In this document: positions 22,626 through 33,645 of the stretch, in pieces
Layout of the letters: each line of letters opens with the position of its first letter
Position numbering within the stretch: the stretch's first letter is position 1
NCBI RefSeq assembly: GCF_023065955.2
Contig: NW_026622797.1
Span: 55,239,689-55,303,688, forward strand
Direction of reading: 5' to 3'
Source: Ursus arctos
Lineage: Eukaryota > Chordata > Mammalia > Carnivora > Ursidae
DNA: 64,000 nt
The notes under the pieces: model-generated
What the model was told of the DNA's origin: nothing
Database searches by the model: none
Seen by the model: the letters and a program-made list of their open reading frames with translations, nothing else
Program-made: the position numbers and the translations under genes

Positions 22626-24310
22626 AAGAAAGAAAAAAGTAACTGAAGCATTTTAGTTAAGTTAGTTAAACTGCTTTGCCTTTGATTTCTATAAGTTTTG
22701 GTGCCTCCTTATTCTTAAAATTCCTAAACTATTATTTTGAGATTGTCTGATTACATTAGGTTTTTTGAAGTTTCTTTTTTAACCGTCAATTGTTATCTAA
22801 CGGACTTAGATAAAATAACCAACGTTTAAGAAATCTTCTTAATTACTAGCCCTCAAGGCTAGCCATGTTTTAAAATACATCACAGTCTATCTTTTGCAAA
22901 ATCAAAGTATTTGGCATAATGCCACAAGACGATGTCACAGATAATTATTTCTTTCCTTTTTAAAAATTGTATTGAACAAAACAAAAGTAATATTTACCAT
23001 TTAGTATAGGAAAACAGTATATTTTAGCTGTGTCATATGTTTTGTTTTTTATGTATTTAAATAGCTCGTATTTTTCTGACTGAAGAGTAACATGTGCTTA
23101 TTATAAATGTTTCAAAATTACACAAGCTTTTACATTTTAACTGTCCTTTCAACTCCAAATTCAAATTACAAGAAAAATGTAAATATCCATAAATCAACAT
23201 CCAGAAATGATTTTATGAACATTTTTGTGCATTTCTTCCCAATAATTGTGTACATTCATGCATATGTATATATATATACATATGTATTGTTTGTTAATTA
23301 TGATATAGTATTCTATCATGGAAATAAAATATACTTTTTTTTGGCTAGTTGCACTATTTTGAGATATTTTTCTTATTGGGAAAATGTTTCTAAAATGTAT
23401 AAAAACTCATACATTAAGAAGATTAGTATATACTATATCATATTATTTACATGTGTTTCATTTGCATCTTGGTTATATTAATGCTATTTCATATCCATAC
23501 AACATTTAGTATTTTCATGTATTAAATATCCAGTACTCAGACATGCTATTTACTATGATTCAAAATCTTTCTTACTTCATATCAACGTCTCTCCTTCATG
23601 TGAATGATTAGGAATTTGGGGAGATTCTCTTTTATAGAACAGGTGTTGTTCCTTCCACTGAAGTCAGGAGCTGGGATCTTCTGTAATTAGCACACAAAAG
23701 CATTATCTACTTTATGCATCAGGATCTAAACAAAGAGAATGCATGATTCTTTAAACCCTGGAGTTCTTAGTCCCATAAAATCTGCCTTGTGCTTAGTAGT
23801 CTTCTTCGGCAGCATCCATGGGACGAAGCATCAGCCTCACTAAGAATTGTTTAAAGTTTCCCTTACTATACAAGAAATCTATTCTTCCATGATAAAAGTA
23901 CAAGCTACCTCTGAAAAGCTATGGTGTTTTGCAATATGCTTAATTACATTTTCTTATTAAGCCATTAATTCTCAAATCCTACTTATCACCCTCTAGGCAA
24001 AAACTTGGTATGAAAAAAGACCACTGCTTGCAAGGCAGGAGACCACAGAGAGACAATCTGTGTAGTGGAAAAAGGAAGTTAAAATAGGACTATTTATTTG
24101 AAATGCTTGCTATTGCTTACCTTAATTACCTCAGTAATTTGTGGAGTTATTTGTGTCAATCTGGGGAAGAGATTATCCCTTATAACTCCCATGTCATGAT
24201 TGATATAGTCCTTATTTCTCTCATGGTCCCTTTGAACATGAACTTGTATTTGTCTAATAGCACACTCCATGTGCTTTTTGTTTCAAGACACCGGAATGCT
24301 TCTTAAAGAG
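22626..24310. other. Unassigned AT-rich sequence, no gene
   Basis: Largest continuous stretch so far without a recognised repeat. The 124-codon plus-strand frame at 23107-23481 is Tyr/Ile/Phe/Asn-rich, follows AT composition and has no domain. It contains a small ATATAT tract near 23268. Confidence 0.35.
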
Positions 24311-24314
24311 TGTA

Positions 24315-24440
24315 GCTTGGCACTTGAAAACCTGGAGCCAAGTCCTGACACATTTATATGTGTGAGGAGATTTATTCCAAGTTATTAGACCTCTCTGAGG
24401 CATAGGATCTTTGACTGTAACAAGTTTCTCAGCAATGATT
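24315..24440 (+). mobile_element. MIR fragment, plus strand
   Basis: 'CAAGTTATTAGACCTCTCTG' with 'AGGCATAGGATCTTTGACTG' parallels MIR 'CAAGTTACTTAACCTCTCTG AGCCTCAGTTTCCTCATCTG'. Decayed but in the right order. Confidence 0.6.
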
Positions 24441-26205
24441 ATCCCTAGACATGGCACGAAATTGTTGGGAGTCTCGAGTTTAATAACATGGAGGTGTCCT
24501 GTAAACAACACATTGCTATACAGAAATAACATGTTATTACTACATGTGACCCTGGCTTAAACTTGTTACACATTGAACGAGTTTTATTTCACCAGTGCCT
24601 GACTTTTCGGCTGGGGAAAAAAAAAAAGGAGGTTTAGACTAAAGAATCCTTAATCCCTAAGGATCTGTCCAATGCCATATTTTAAAATATTGCCATTCAT
24701 TCCAAAGACAATCAAAAGAGTAAGTGCCTATCATGTTTAGCACCCAACTCAATCGTATGTAAACCTTCTGGACTTACGCACATAGACTGAACTTTTTCTT
24801 CAAGTGGATCTGTACAATAATGTTTAGCTTAATTTATTTGTAAGCTCTTATTTTAACATTATGATGCATCTATGTTGAACAGTCTGTATTCTAAAAGAAT
24901 ACGTTTGCTTAGGCAGCCTATTTACAGCTACCTGTTGGCTTGCAACCTTGGGAGTCTCCCCTGGTGAAATCTGAAACTGGTCCCCATACGGAGGTCAAGG
25001 AGAGACTGAAGAAAGAGGCAGGCCACTCCTGATTGGTAGGTAGCAGGTTTAATAACAAGCGAACCTACACAGAAGGTTTGTCTTGGTGGCCACAAGATGA
25101 GAAGATCTCTGTACTCACCTACCAGTATCTTAAAAAGCCATTATATAATTGCCTTAACTAGATACTGTCACTATCGTCCAGATGGTTTCAACAACACATT
25201 ATTCTCTGAAAGCTGGGTCCTTGAAAAGGGCTCCCTCTGTGGGAAGGTTGGGCAGAGCCTACATTTCAAGGACAGGGAGGGGATGCAGAGCCTTCCATTG
25301 CTGGGGTCTAGCTCTGGAATCAACCCGGGATCATGTCCTCCTGATGACCTCCTCTAGCACTATGATACACTGGTCAATATTTTCTGCAACTGCTAATATT
25401 TTATATATTATCAAATAGAATTTTATTCAATGGACATAGAAACTTGTAAAAATTTATATAGACGTGGAAGCTACATAGTTATTCGTTAGTTTGTAGAGGT
25501 CATGATGGATTTCTTCTATGTATGTGACTGTTTGGATGAACCTTTTGAAAAACATTTTATTAAAATGCAAGCGTCCTTTGGGGAACATACATAAATTAAT
25601 GAGGAGTAGAAATATCTTTGAGGAAGTTTTAATAAACTTTAATAGCTGCTAACAGCAAAAAGTATCTTTCATATTCATTAAATATCCCCAGGAATAAGTT
25701 AATTTTCTCTTTATTCTCATGTATTCATCTTTGCATATCTATAAAATGGAGATCTTACTGAGATGCTGTGTGATCTGCAATGCTTGGATAGAGATGAACC
25801 AATATTCATGTCTGTTCTGAAATTACATTTTTAAAATGTTGCATTTTAATTCGAGTTTAGTTATACTCTACTTTGTGCAAAAGTTTTAAGTATACCCTGA
25901 TTCCTTACTTATACTGCCCAAAATATACTTAAATACCCTAATTCAAGTTACTTATTTTAAAAGAACTATGGAAATAACCCTAAGAGTATAAGAAGAAATG
26001 TTTAAAGATAACAGCATGAAAAAAGTTTGTGTGCGTTTCCTGTTTTATGAAATAAGTTAACAGGTCACTCAACTAACAAAATACAAAATCATTGTGAAGT
26101 GTTACTAATTTTAAATCTTAATGGTTTTCAAGATAGTATTACCTATTAAATATTCCACATCTGTTTATATTATGTGATTTCTGATTTTTAATAGAAATAT
26201 TAAAT
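24441..26205. other. Unassigned sequence with a possible LTR-like part at 24940-25400
   Basis: The less AT-rich block 24940-25400 includes 'GGCAGGCCACTCCTGATTGG' and an inverted poly(A)-like TTTAATAAC. This resembles an LTR in minus orientation or another old repeat, but no TSD or terminal inverted dinucleotides were fixed. The 86- and 78-codon frames there overlap in two frames, which argues against coding. Confidence 0.25.
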
Positions 26206-26209
26206 TTTA

Positions 26210-26294
26210 GGGCGGCTGGGTGGCTCAGTCAGTTAAATGTCTGCCTTCAGCTCGGGTCATGATCCCAGGGTCCTGGGGTGGAGCCCATCCTCCA
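26210..26294 (+). mobile_element. SINEC head only, 3' half missing
   Basis: Starts 'GGGCGGCTGGGTGGCTCAGT' and continues through 'GGTCATGATCCCAGGGTCCT', then stops abruptly. The CT-rich body and A tail are absent. It abuts the end of the hAT-type element at 26296. Confidence 0.85.
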
Positions 26295-26295
26295 G

Positions 26296-26568
26296 CAGAG
26301 GGCTCAGCAAACTTTTACACACCTCTTTGTTGTTACTGTTAGTTTGGCCCACAAGCTAAGCACATTTTTTACATTTCTAAAGGATTGTAAAAATAAATAA
26401 ACAGAAGAAGAAAAAGGAAGAAGAGGAGCACAAAGAGAAAGAAGAGAAATGGAGGAAGTGGTGGAGGAGGAGGAGAAAGACCAGGCAGAGGACGAGCAAC
26501 ATTATTTGGCCCACAAAGCCTAAAATATTATCTGATGCTTACAGAAAAAGTTTGCTGAACTTGCTGTA
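26296..26568 (-). mobile_element. hAT-type DNA transposon with internal purine expansion
   Basis: Inverted terminal sequences are visible: 'AGGGCTCAGCAAACTTTTAC' at the left and 'CAGAAAAAGTTTGCTGAAC' at the right. 'TTTGGCCCACAAAGCCTAAA' near 26506 is the family's characteristic interior on the minus strand. The middle (26398-26500) is replaced by an A/G-rich tract. Same family as 3950-4158 but opposite strand. Confidence 0.72.
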
Positions 26569-26880
26569 GTTGATTTCTCAGAAAGAACATTCGTGTACAG
26601 TATTCATAAACATTCAAAAAGTTATTTCTAATGTTGTTACTTGAAGGACAATGTGGATAGACATAATATCCTTGGTTCACATTTTCTAAACATGATGAGT
26701 CATTTTCGCCTTGTTTTATTATTTATTTATTTATTTATTTATTTGAGAAAATGGATGTTAACCTAATTCTCTTGCTTTTGTAAGTATTTCATCTTTCTGC
26801 TGTGGGCTCTCAAGATTTCTTTTTTCTTATGCTTAAAATCTGATGATTTTTATAGTATATGTGTCAGTATTGATTGTTCT
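26569..26880. other. Unassigned sequence with (TTTA)n
   Basis: A (TTTA)n tract lies at about 26717-26744. Nothing else recognised. Confidence 0.5.
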
Positions 26881-27960
26881 GGGTCAATTATTCCCGCTAG
26901 ATGGTGAGCCTTTCAGTGTGGAAATCAAGCATCTTTTTTCCAGAACAGTTTCTTGGATATCAAAATCTTTCTCTCTAATCCTTTCTACTTGTTGCTCTAT
27001 CTCACTGTTTTCACCATGATTGTTTTCCTGCTCTTTCTCAATATCTTTTTTTTTTTAAAGATTTTATTTTTTCTTAAGAGACAGAGAGAGAGAGAAGGAG
27101 GTAGAGACAGAGGGAGAAGCAGACTCCCCGCTGAGCAGGGAGCCCAATGCTGGACTGGATCCCAGGACTGTGGAATCGCTACCTGAGCCAAAGGCAGACT
27201 CTTAACCGACTGAGCCAATATCTTTTATTACGTTTTTATTTTAGTCTATTCTACATTGGTCATGTTGTAATTTAATCTTAATTTCTGATGCAGTTTTTTT
27301 TCACTTCAACTTCTTTTCTGATTTTCACTAATTCTTGTTTTAGTTCTTTTTAAATTTATATTTGTTCTTACTTTCTGCATTTGACTCAAAGTTTTTACTT
27401 TTCCTTTTTGTCCCTAGAATGTTGTGTTACAGGTTTCTTCAGCTTCACATTTATTTGATGAGAATACATCTGAAATGTACTTCCTGTTTTTGTAGTTTTG
27501 TATGAATGTGATCTGCTTTTTTCTATTTGTACTCATTTTTGGTATGGGGCTCCTGGTTTGAAAATTCCCTCTTCTGTCAGTCTGTCATTTTATGCAAATT
27601 TGTTTTGTTTTGTTTTGTTTGCATTTTAGTGTGTCAGTTATTGGAGGGAGAAGAGGATTGAGATGTCTTTCTCTTTTGTTTCTCCAGCATCCTTGATGTT
27701 CCTCTACTGCATTTTCCAGTGTTCAATGCCACTTTCATAAAAGAAATTCCCCCTATGTAGTCAGAAACAGTGCTGCTCTGAGGACTCAGCTTCCCGTCTC
27801 ACTGGCTCCAAGCTCATTGCTATAGCCTGAGCTGTGGTTGATCAAATTCCATCAGTGTTTTGGCAAATCTCATTGCATTTTCTTTCCGGGAGTCATTTTT
27901 GACTGTGCTTTGTCCAAGCCTCCATGGCTTCCAAGCTCCATCATGGTTTCTTCAGCTTCC
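26880..27960 (-). mobile_element. Old L1/HAL1-like 5' portion, minus strand, split by a SINE
   Basis: Read on the minus strand, the segment 26893-27048 translates as a Glu/Lys/Gln-rich coiled-coil-like frame including ENSEIEQQVERIREKDFDIQ, ending at a stop near 26895. Upstream on the same strand the frame is broken but similarly Lys/Glu-rich, and 27430-27960 is a GC-richer block that could be its 5'UTR. This fits ORF1 of an old L1 or half-L1. A SINE interrupts it at 27050-27215. Family assignment is an inference. Confidence 0.42.
27050..27215 (-). mobile_element. SINEC, minus strand, truncated head
   Basis: An 11-bp TSD, CAATATCTTTT, lies at 27039-27049 and 27216-27226. The inverted head stops at 'CGACTGAGC', so the first dozen or so bases of the SINE (GGGGCACCTGGGT part) are missing: a slightly 5'-truncated insertion. 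Confidence 0.95.
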
Positions 27961-28084
27961 CTTCTCCTGCTCTCCCCATCCTGCTTAAAATGAGCAGGAC
28001 TGGGAACTTGAATTAAAAACTCAATGGCAATTCAGGTTAGACTCAAATACACCTTTATCCTCAACCAATGAATTAAAAACTACT

Positions 28085-28720
28085 CTTATCAAGATCGCAA
28101 GTGATCTATTTGTTCATAAAATCAACAGACAAATTTCAACCCCATCTATTTGTCTTCTCTATCATTGTGGGTCTTCCCTCTTTCTTTAAAAGCTGTATTT
28201 CCTAAAGTTCTACTAATTCATGTTCTCCCCGTTTTTTCCCCTATATCTCAGGCAGCTACTCTCTGGTCTCCTGAATATGTTTGTTTTCAACTAAAAATAA
28301 TTTAAATGTACATGTTCCCAGTGTTCTCTTGGGTTTTCTTCTCCTATTTCTCTTCTCGTTATTACAGGCAGACCTCATTTATTTTCATGGATTCAAAAGT
28401 CTGATTAATCCATGACTGGCAAATCCCTATCACTAGAAGATCTCTTTATGCTGAGCATCAGATTGGCTAATAAAACAATCCACTAGATACTATCAAGGCT
28501 AAACTCAACATCTCCCCTAATCTAACCAATCCTGTTTGTTTCTTGAATATCACCTTCATCATTCATCCTTCCACTTGCTCAACATAGAGGCCCGAGAAAC
28601 CAGTATTACACCTTCCTCCTTCCCTAAAATGCAATTAAATCACCCTATCTCATAGATTTGATCTTCTATGTATTTATCATGTTTAACAATTTCTCCATTT
28701 TGCCAAACTCTCAAATCCTG
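28085..28720 (+). mobile_element. L2 LINE ORF2 fragment, plus strand
   Basis: 'ATCAAGATCGCAAGTGATCT' parallels the L2 consensus 'ACCAAGGTCACCAGTGACCT'. 'CAGTGTTCTCTTGGGTTTTC' and later 'AATCACCCTATCTCATAGAT' also fit. The fragment covers the region around the reverse transcriptase. No open frame remains. Confidence 0.55.
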
Positions 28721-29190
28721 CTCAGTTAGATGTGCTGGGTCCTACATGTGAAACATCCCCAGAACCCCAAGCTACAGAGTCCAGGATCCTGGGTTATATA
28801 TGATAACGGGATATGTATCTGAGCAAGTGTGGGAATAAGACAGTATAAGAGAGTATAAATGACGGGAGATCAATGCTACTGGATGCCATTAGAAGCCTCT
28901 GAATTGGCTCACGTCTAACTCCCGGCCAGTCTCGCTATGTGACTCTAAACTATCCAGACGACACGGTATCATAAACATCTGGAAATTTACTTCCATTTAG
29001 TCAGAAAAAGGAAAGCCTGCTGGTCCCCCAAAAGAATGCAAAGATACAGCTGGAATAGCAAGGACCCCAGTCTTGTTTCCACCTGTATTGCCATAAACCT
29101 CTCTGATGTGCTAATCTAAAGTATCTTAGTTTTCTGAAGTTTCAAGCCTATTCCACCCCTGTTTTGCTTTGTCATGTTTCAATACTAATT
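28721..29190. other. Unassigned sequence with several CpGs
   Basis: Complex sequence between two opposed L2 copies; no repeat or gene recognised. Confidence 0.35.
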
Positions 29191-29191
29191 T

Positions 29192-30480
29192 ATTTATTCA
29201 ACAAATGTGGAGGAACTGTTTTAGGAGCTGGGGGTACAGTAGGAAATAGAGGAAATGCCTACAATTATGGAGCTGATCCCTAGTGGGGAAGACAGAGAAA
29301 GAAAATAATAAATAATTAAAATATCTACCTTGTTAAAGGAGAATAAATGACAGGAAATAACATAAACCAAGAAAGGAAAATGTAAAAAGGGAGGGTGGAG
29401 ATTTTAGATTGTCAGAAAAAACCCAATGAAAATGTGAACTTTCAGATAAAAACGTGAATAAGGTGAGGGGAATGACCATGTGGATATCTAAAAGATTAAC
29501 ATTCTAGGTAGATGGTACACCAGCAGTAAAAGAACATGAAGTGAGAACATGTGTGGCATTTTTAAGCATTAGCTGACTAATGCTGGAGGAAAGATAATCA
29601 GGGGTGAGTAGTATGGATGATGTCAGAGGAGTCATGGGGAACCAGATAAAAGTGGGACCAGATAAAGTACCATTAATAATTTTTATTTTACTTCAAATAA
29701 CATGGGAACCTATCAAGAAATTTTGAAGAAAGGGGAAGGCATGCTCTTACTTTTGGTTTAACAGGATCCCTCTGTCTGCTATGCTGATAGTAAACTGTAG
29801 GGGACAAGGGCAAAAACAGAGAGATGGGCTGGAAAGCTAGTGCAATTACGTGAGAAAAGACAGGAGCTTGGACTGGAGTTTCAGCCATGGAAATGATGTA
29901 AAAAGGTCAAATTCCGGAATAAACAACCCACATTTTTTTTTTTAAGAATTGGCTTTAATTTATGAAGTAAGAATGAAGTCAAGCTCAACACCACGATTAT
30001 GAACACACAGGATGAATGGGGTTTCCAATAACTTACAAGAGAAAGAGCATAGCATAAGGTGTGGGAGAAGAGGATCAAGGGTTCAGTGTCCGACATGTTC
30101 CCCTAAGACGCCTACAATACTTCCAGTGTAGCTTTCAGACAGGAAGTTGGGAAAATAGCTCTGGAGTCTGGGTCAGAATTTCAGTGTGAAAATATAAGCA
30201 TGGTAATTAAAGCCATGAAACAAGATGAGAAAACCCAGGCTGAGTGTAGACAGAAGACAGAAAGTCCAAAGTCAGAACTTTGTAGCACTGGGTCACATTT
30301 CAAAGCCAAATGTTGAGGAGTCCCAGCCAAAGAGGGTGTGAAGAAGTAGCCAAAAATATTAGAGTAAAACCAAGACAAGAAAAGCAGAAGCAAATGGAGG
30401 ATCCAAAGAGTCTCTTTAGGAAGTTCCTGGCCAGGGTAATGGATTTGTTTCTCCTGTGGCTGCTTTTACACAGGCATGAT
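29192..30480 (-). mobile_element. Long L2 LINE, minus strand (about 1.3 kb)
   Basis: Starts at the inverted 3' end ('TTTATTCAACAAATGTGGAG', 'GGAGCTGGGGGTACAGTAGG', 'AGTGGGGAAGACAGAGAAAG') and continues through antisense ORF2 landmarks: 'TTTAACAGGATCCCTCTGTC', 'AAACTGTAGGGGACAAGGGC', 'AGCACTGGGTCACATTTCAA'. This is the longest ancient LINE in the window. Frames on both strands within it (29688-30498) are residual or shadow frames. Confidence 0.72.
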
Positions 30481-30549
30481 AAAAAGGGGGTAGGATAACA
30501 AAAATTAATGTAAGTGTTCCTTTACTTACACATCTGATTAAAGGCTTTG

Positions 30550-30556
<7 letters not shown>

Positions 30557-30598
<42 letters not shown>

Positions 30599-30775
30599 TA
30601 TTTATTTGACAGAGATAGAGACAGCCAGCGAGAGAGGGAACACAAGCAGGGGGAGTGGGAGAGGAAGAAGCAGGCTCATAGCGGAGGAGCCTGATGTGGG
30701 GCTCGATCCCAGAACGCCGGGATCACGCCCTGAGCTGAAGGCAGACGCTTAACCGCTGTGCCACCCAGGTGCCCC
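30557..30775 (-). mobile_element. SINEC (younger arctoid type), minus strand, tail converted to (TC)n(TA)n
   Basis: The TSD TGCCTGTCT lies at 30548-30556 and 30777-30785. The body reads 'GACAGAGATAGAGACAGCCA' to 'GTGCCACCCAGGTGCCCC'. Where the inverted A tail should be there is a (TC)n tract (about 30553-30585) followed by (TA)n, so the tail has been overwritten by a microsatellite. Confidence 0.96.
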
Positions 30776-30986
30776 CTGCCTGTCTATATTTTTGAGCTAA
30801 AATCTTTACTGCTTCAGGACTTTGGAGTTTTAATCCCTGTAATGGAGAATTTATTTCATACTGGTACTTTGCCGTTCTCTCTCAGCTCCACACTTAACCT
30901 TCCCCAACCTGTATGGCGAGGGATGGTGGTCTGCACACGCGTCTAGATTCTTTGCTCATGACTGTGGTATTAATTCTGCCTTTCAG

Positions 30987-31174
30987 AGGTACTTCAAAAA
31001 TCAGAAGAGGTTGAGGCAGTTCAGAGATGTTGGCAGCTGCTGGCTCCTTCTGATATGGCAGCAGGAATGACTGTAGATCGCAGCAACCTGGGCGGAACTC
31101 TCAGAAGTTTCAATAACAGAAAAGTCGGCCTCTGCTCAGAAGTTCCCACATCGACTTTGACAGCAGAGAGGCAG
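30987..31174 (+). other. Candidate cryptic exon (open frame between good splice signals)
   Basis: A pyrimidine-rich stretch ending TTCTGCCTTTCAG (30974-30986) resembles a 3' splice site, and GGCAG|GTAAGG at 31170-31180 is an excellent 5' splice-site match. The 188 bases between them are open in one frame, which runs from after a TAA at 30971-30973 to a TGA at 31223-31225. Translation begins VLQKSEEVEAVQRCWQLLAP and includes MTVDRSNLGG. I do not recognise the protein. The opposite strand is also open (31021-31236, 71 codons), which weakens a coding reading. Could be a chance frame, a noncoding-RNA exon, or a remnant of an old element. Confidence 0.2.
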
Positions 31175-31419
31175 GTAAGGCTCACGGGCCTCATCCCAGA
31201 GACATTACGAGCTTCTGATCTCTGAGTATATATCACACTATCTCAGGTGGTGTTTTTTAGCCCATCCACCAAATGTGTAGCCCAGGTACTAGTTGTATTT
31301 CCTCCGTGATTTTCTTAGGAACTCCGGGACTCAGTTCTTGGCTCCATTCTTGAATGTTGGGACTTAACTACTCTATCCTTTATTGTTATTTCCTATCGGT
31401 GTGTTCTCATTTTATCTGT

Positions 31420-31545
31420 AAGGTCAATTAGGGCAGAGAATGCACGTGTCAGATTTACATGTGTTGTAAGCCCTTAATGCAGAGCCTGGTCTATGTTCAT
31501 TAAACAAATGTTCAAAAGATACATACGTGAATTAGTATTGCAATG
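31420..31545 (+). mobile_element. L2 3' end fragment, plus strand
   Basis: 'AATTAGGGCAGAGAATGCAC', 'CCTTAATGCAGAGCCTGGTC', 'TTCATTAAACAAATGTTCAA' follow the L2 3' end order (GAGGGCAGGGAC..., AGTGCCTGGCAC..., CAATAAATGTTTGTTGA). Confidence 0.55.
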
Positions 31546-31734
31546 TAAAAATATACATTACCTTAAAATGTTGTATATTAGATGTTATCTTAATACGCAC
31601 ACATGCACATACACCCTACTTTATTTTCCAGGTGATGGTACTTTCTAAACCAATTCAGAGATGTGTTACATAAGGACTAGTCAGTTGAAGACTTTTCATT
31701 TTAATGAACCCCATAGAAAAGTGAGGTTTATACA

Positions 31735-32005
31735 CTAACCCTTTGAATCTGGACAGGCTTGTGACTGCATCAACCAATGGGAAAAAAGAAACAGAAATAA
31801 TGCTGTTAAACTCCGGAGCTAGGTCATAATGCGGCTTCCTTCTTGCTTCCTGCAACACCATAGAGTTCTGAGCCGTAATGAAAGAAATCTGACTAACCTG
31901 AGATTGCCATGCTGTGAGGAAGCCCAAGTCACATGGAAAATGGATGTCAAGTGTTTGCTTCCTTCCAGTCCAGACACCAGATATGTGACAGAAGGTCACA
32001 TCTAG
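31735..32005 (+). mobile_element. Mammalian MER/LTR-type repeat (family uncertain)
   Basis: 'CTTTGAATCTGGACAGGCTT', 'CAACCAATGGGAAAAAAGAA', 'GGAAGCCCAAGTCACATGGA' and 'CCAGATATGTGA' reproduce the order of a common mammalian repeat. The 119-codon minus-strand frame at 31655-32014 is therefore an antisense accident. Confidence 0.6.
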
Positions 32006-32274
32006 ATGGTTCAAGCCCTAAGTTGTTTGAGTCCGTCTCAGTCATTTACATTTTCTCAGGTTCCCAATTTTAGAGTCACTTTTCTGTTTCTTTCGGAACT
32101 TCTGATCTACAACACATGGAAGCATTGTAAAATGTTGTTTGTTCTGTTTAATGCCACTAATCTTTATAATAGTTTTTATATAGCTTTGCAAAACTGGAAC
32201 AAAAGTTATTTCACTTTTGGAAAAAACCTCATTTTGAAAAAATGTGGTCAGATCTCGACATGAGATCTACGCTG

Positions 32275-33645
32275 TCAACAATGTTTTAAGTGTATAATAT
32301 AGTAGTAACTATAGGCATTATGCTATACAGCAGATCTCTAGGACTTAGTCATCTTGAATAACTGAAACTTTATAACCATTGACTAGCAACTTCCCATTTC
32401 CCCCCCCTTAGTCCGGAGAAACCACTATTCTACTTTCTGTTTATATGCAATGCCATATTTGTCCTTCTATAACTGGTTTATTTCACTTAGCATATTGTCC
32501 TCAAGTTCACCCATGTTGTTGCAGATAGCAGAATTTTCTTCTTTTTTAAGACTGATTAAAATTCATTGTCTGTATATACCACATTTCCTTATCCATCGAA
32601 TGGTTAATGGGCACTGAGGTTGTTTCTATAACGCGGCTATTGTAAATAATGCTGAACTGAACACAAGTGTGTACATCTCTCTTCAAGATCTAGATTTCAA
32701 TTATTTTAGATATATAACCAGAAATGGGATTGCTGGATCATAAGGTAATTCTATTTTTAATTGTCAAGAACCCTCCATACTATTTTCCATAGCAATTGCA
32801 TCATTTTGCATTCCCACCAACAATGTAGCAGTGTGCCCATTTTTCCAACCCTTGCCAACATCTTTTTTGTTGTTGTTGATAGCTATCTTAACAGGTGTAA
32901 GATGATATCTCACTGTAGTTTTGATTTGCATTTTTTTGATGATTAGTGATATTGAATATGTTTTTATATATATCTATAGGTCTTCTCTGGAAAAAGTATC
33001 TACCCAAATCCTTTGACCAGTTTTTAATTGGACTATTCCTTTTTTTGCTATTATGTTTTAGTTCCTCATATATTTTAGATATTAAACCCTTATCAGATAT
33101 ATGGTTTGAAAATATTTTCTCCCATTCAGTAGATTGCTTCTCACTCTGTATCCTTTGCTGTGAAGAACCTTTTTAGTTTGATGTAGTCTCACTTACTTAC
33201 TTTTGCTTCTGTTACTGGTGCTTTTGATATTATAGCACAGAAATCACTTCCTAGACCAATGTCATGAAGCTTTCCCTTTAGGTTGTCCTCTAAGGAGTTT
33301 TACAGTTTCGGATCTTTTTTTTTAAAAAAAGATTTTATTTATTTGAGAGAGAGAAATAGCGAGAGAGAGAGAGAGAGAGAGAAGGAGAGAACAAGCATGG
33401 GGGAGGGGTAGTGGAAGAGGGACAAGCAGAATCCCCTCTGAGCACCCCAATGAGGGGATCCCAGGACCCTGAGATCATGACCTGAGCCAAAGGCAGATGC
33501 TTAACCAACTGACCCACCCAGGTGCCCCCAGATCTTATATTTTAATCTTTAATCCATTTTGACTTAACTTTTGTGTATGGTGTAAAGTAAGAGTCCAACT
33601 TCATTCTTTTGCTTGAGGATAATCAGTCACATATAAGATGCTTCA
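32275..33645 (-). mobile_element. Old L1 3' half, minus strand, split by a SINE
   Basis: Inverted 3'UTR ('AAGTGTATAATATAGTAGTA', 'CTGAAACTTTATAACCATTG') followed by inverted ORF2 C-terminus ('AAATGGGATTGCTGGATCAT', 'TTGCATTCCCACCAACAATG', 'CATATATTTTAGATATTAAA', 'CATTTTGACTTAACTTTTGT'). ORF2 is broken. Plus-strand frames at 32761-33176 are shadows. The SINE at 33317-33528 interrupts it. Confidence 0.88.
33317..33528 (-). mobile_element. SINEC, minus strand, nested in L1
   Basis: Inverted SINE with a (GA)n-rich tail side and head 'CTGACCCACCCAGGTGCCCC'. The short direct repeat GATCTT at 33311-33316 and 33531-33536 is the likely TSD. The host L1 text resumes directly after it. Confidence 0.94.

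Noticed and set aside
23107..23481. 124-codon plus-strand open frame
   Set aside because: Composition follows AT-rich DNA (Tyr, Ile, Phe, Asn, Lys); no domain, signal or splice context.
31655..32014. 119-codon minus-strand open frame
   Set aside because: Lies antisense across a common mammalian interspersed repeat (31735-32005); no domain.
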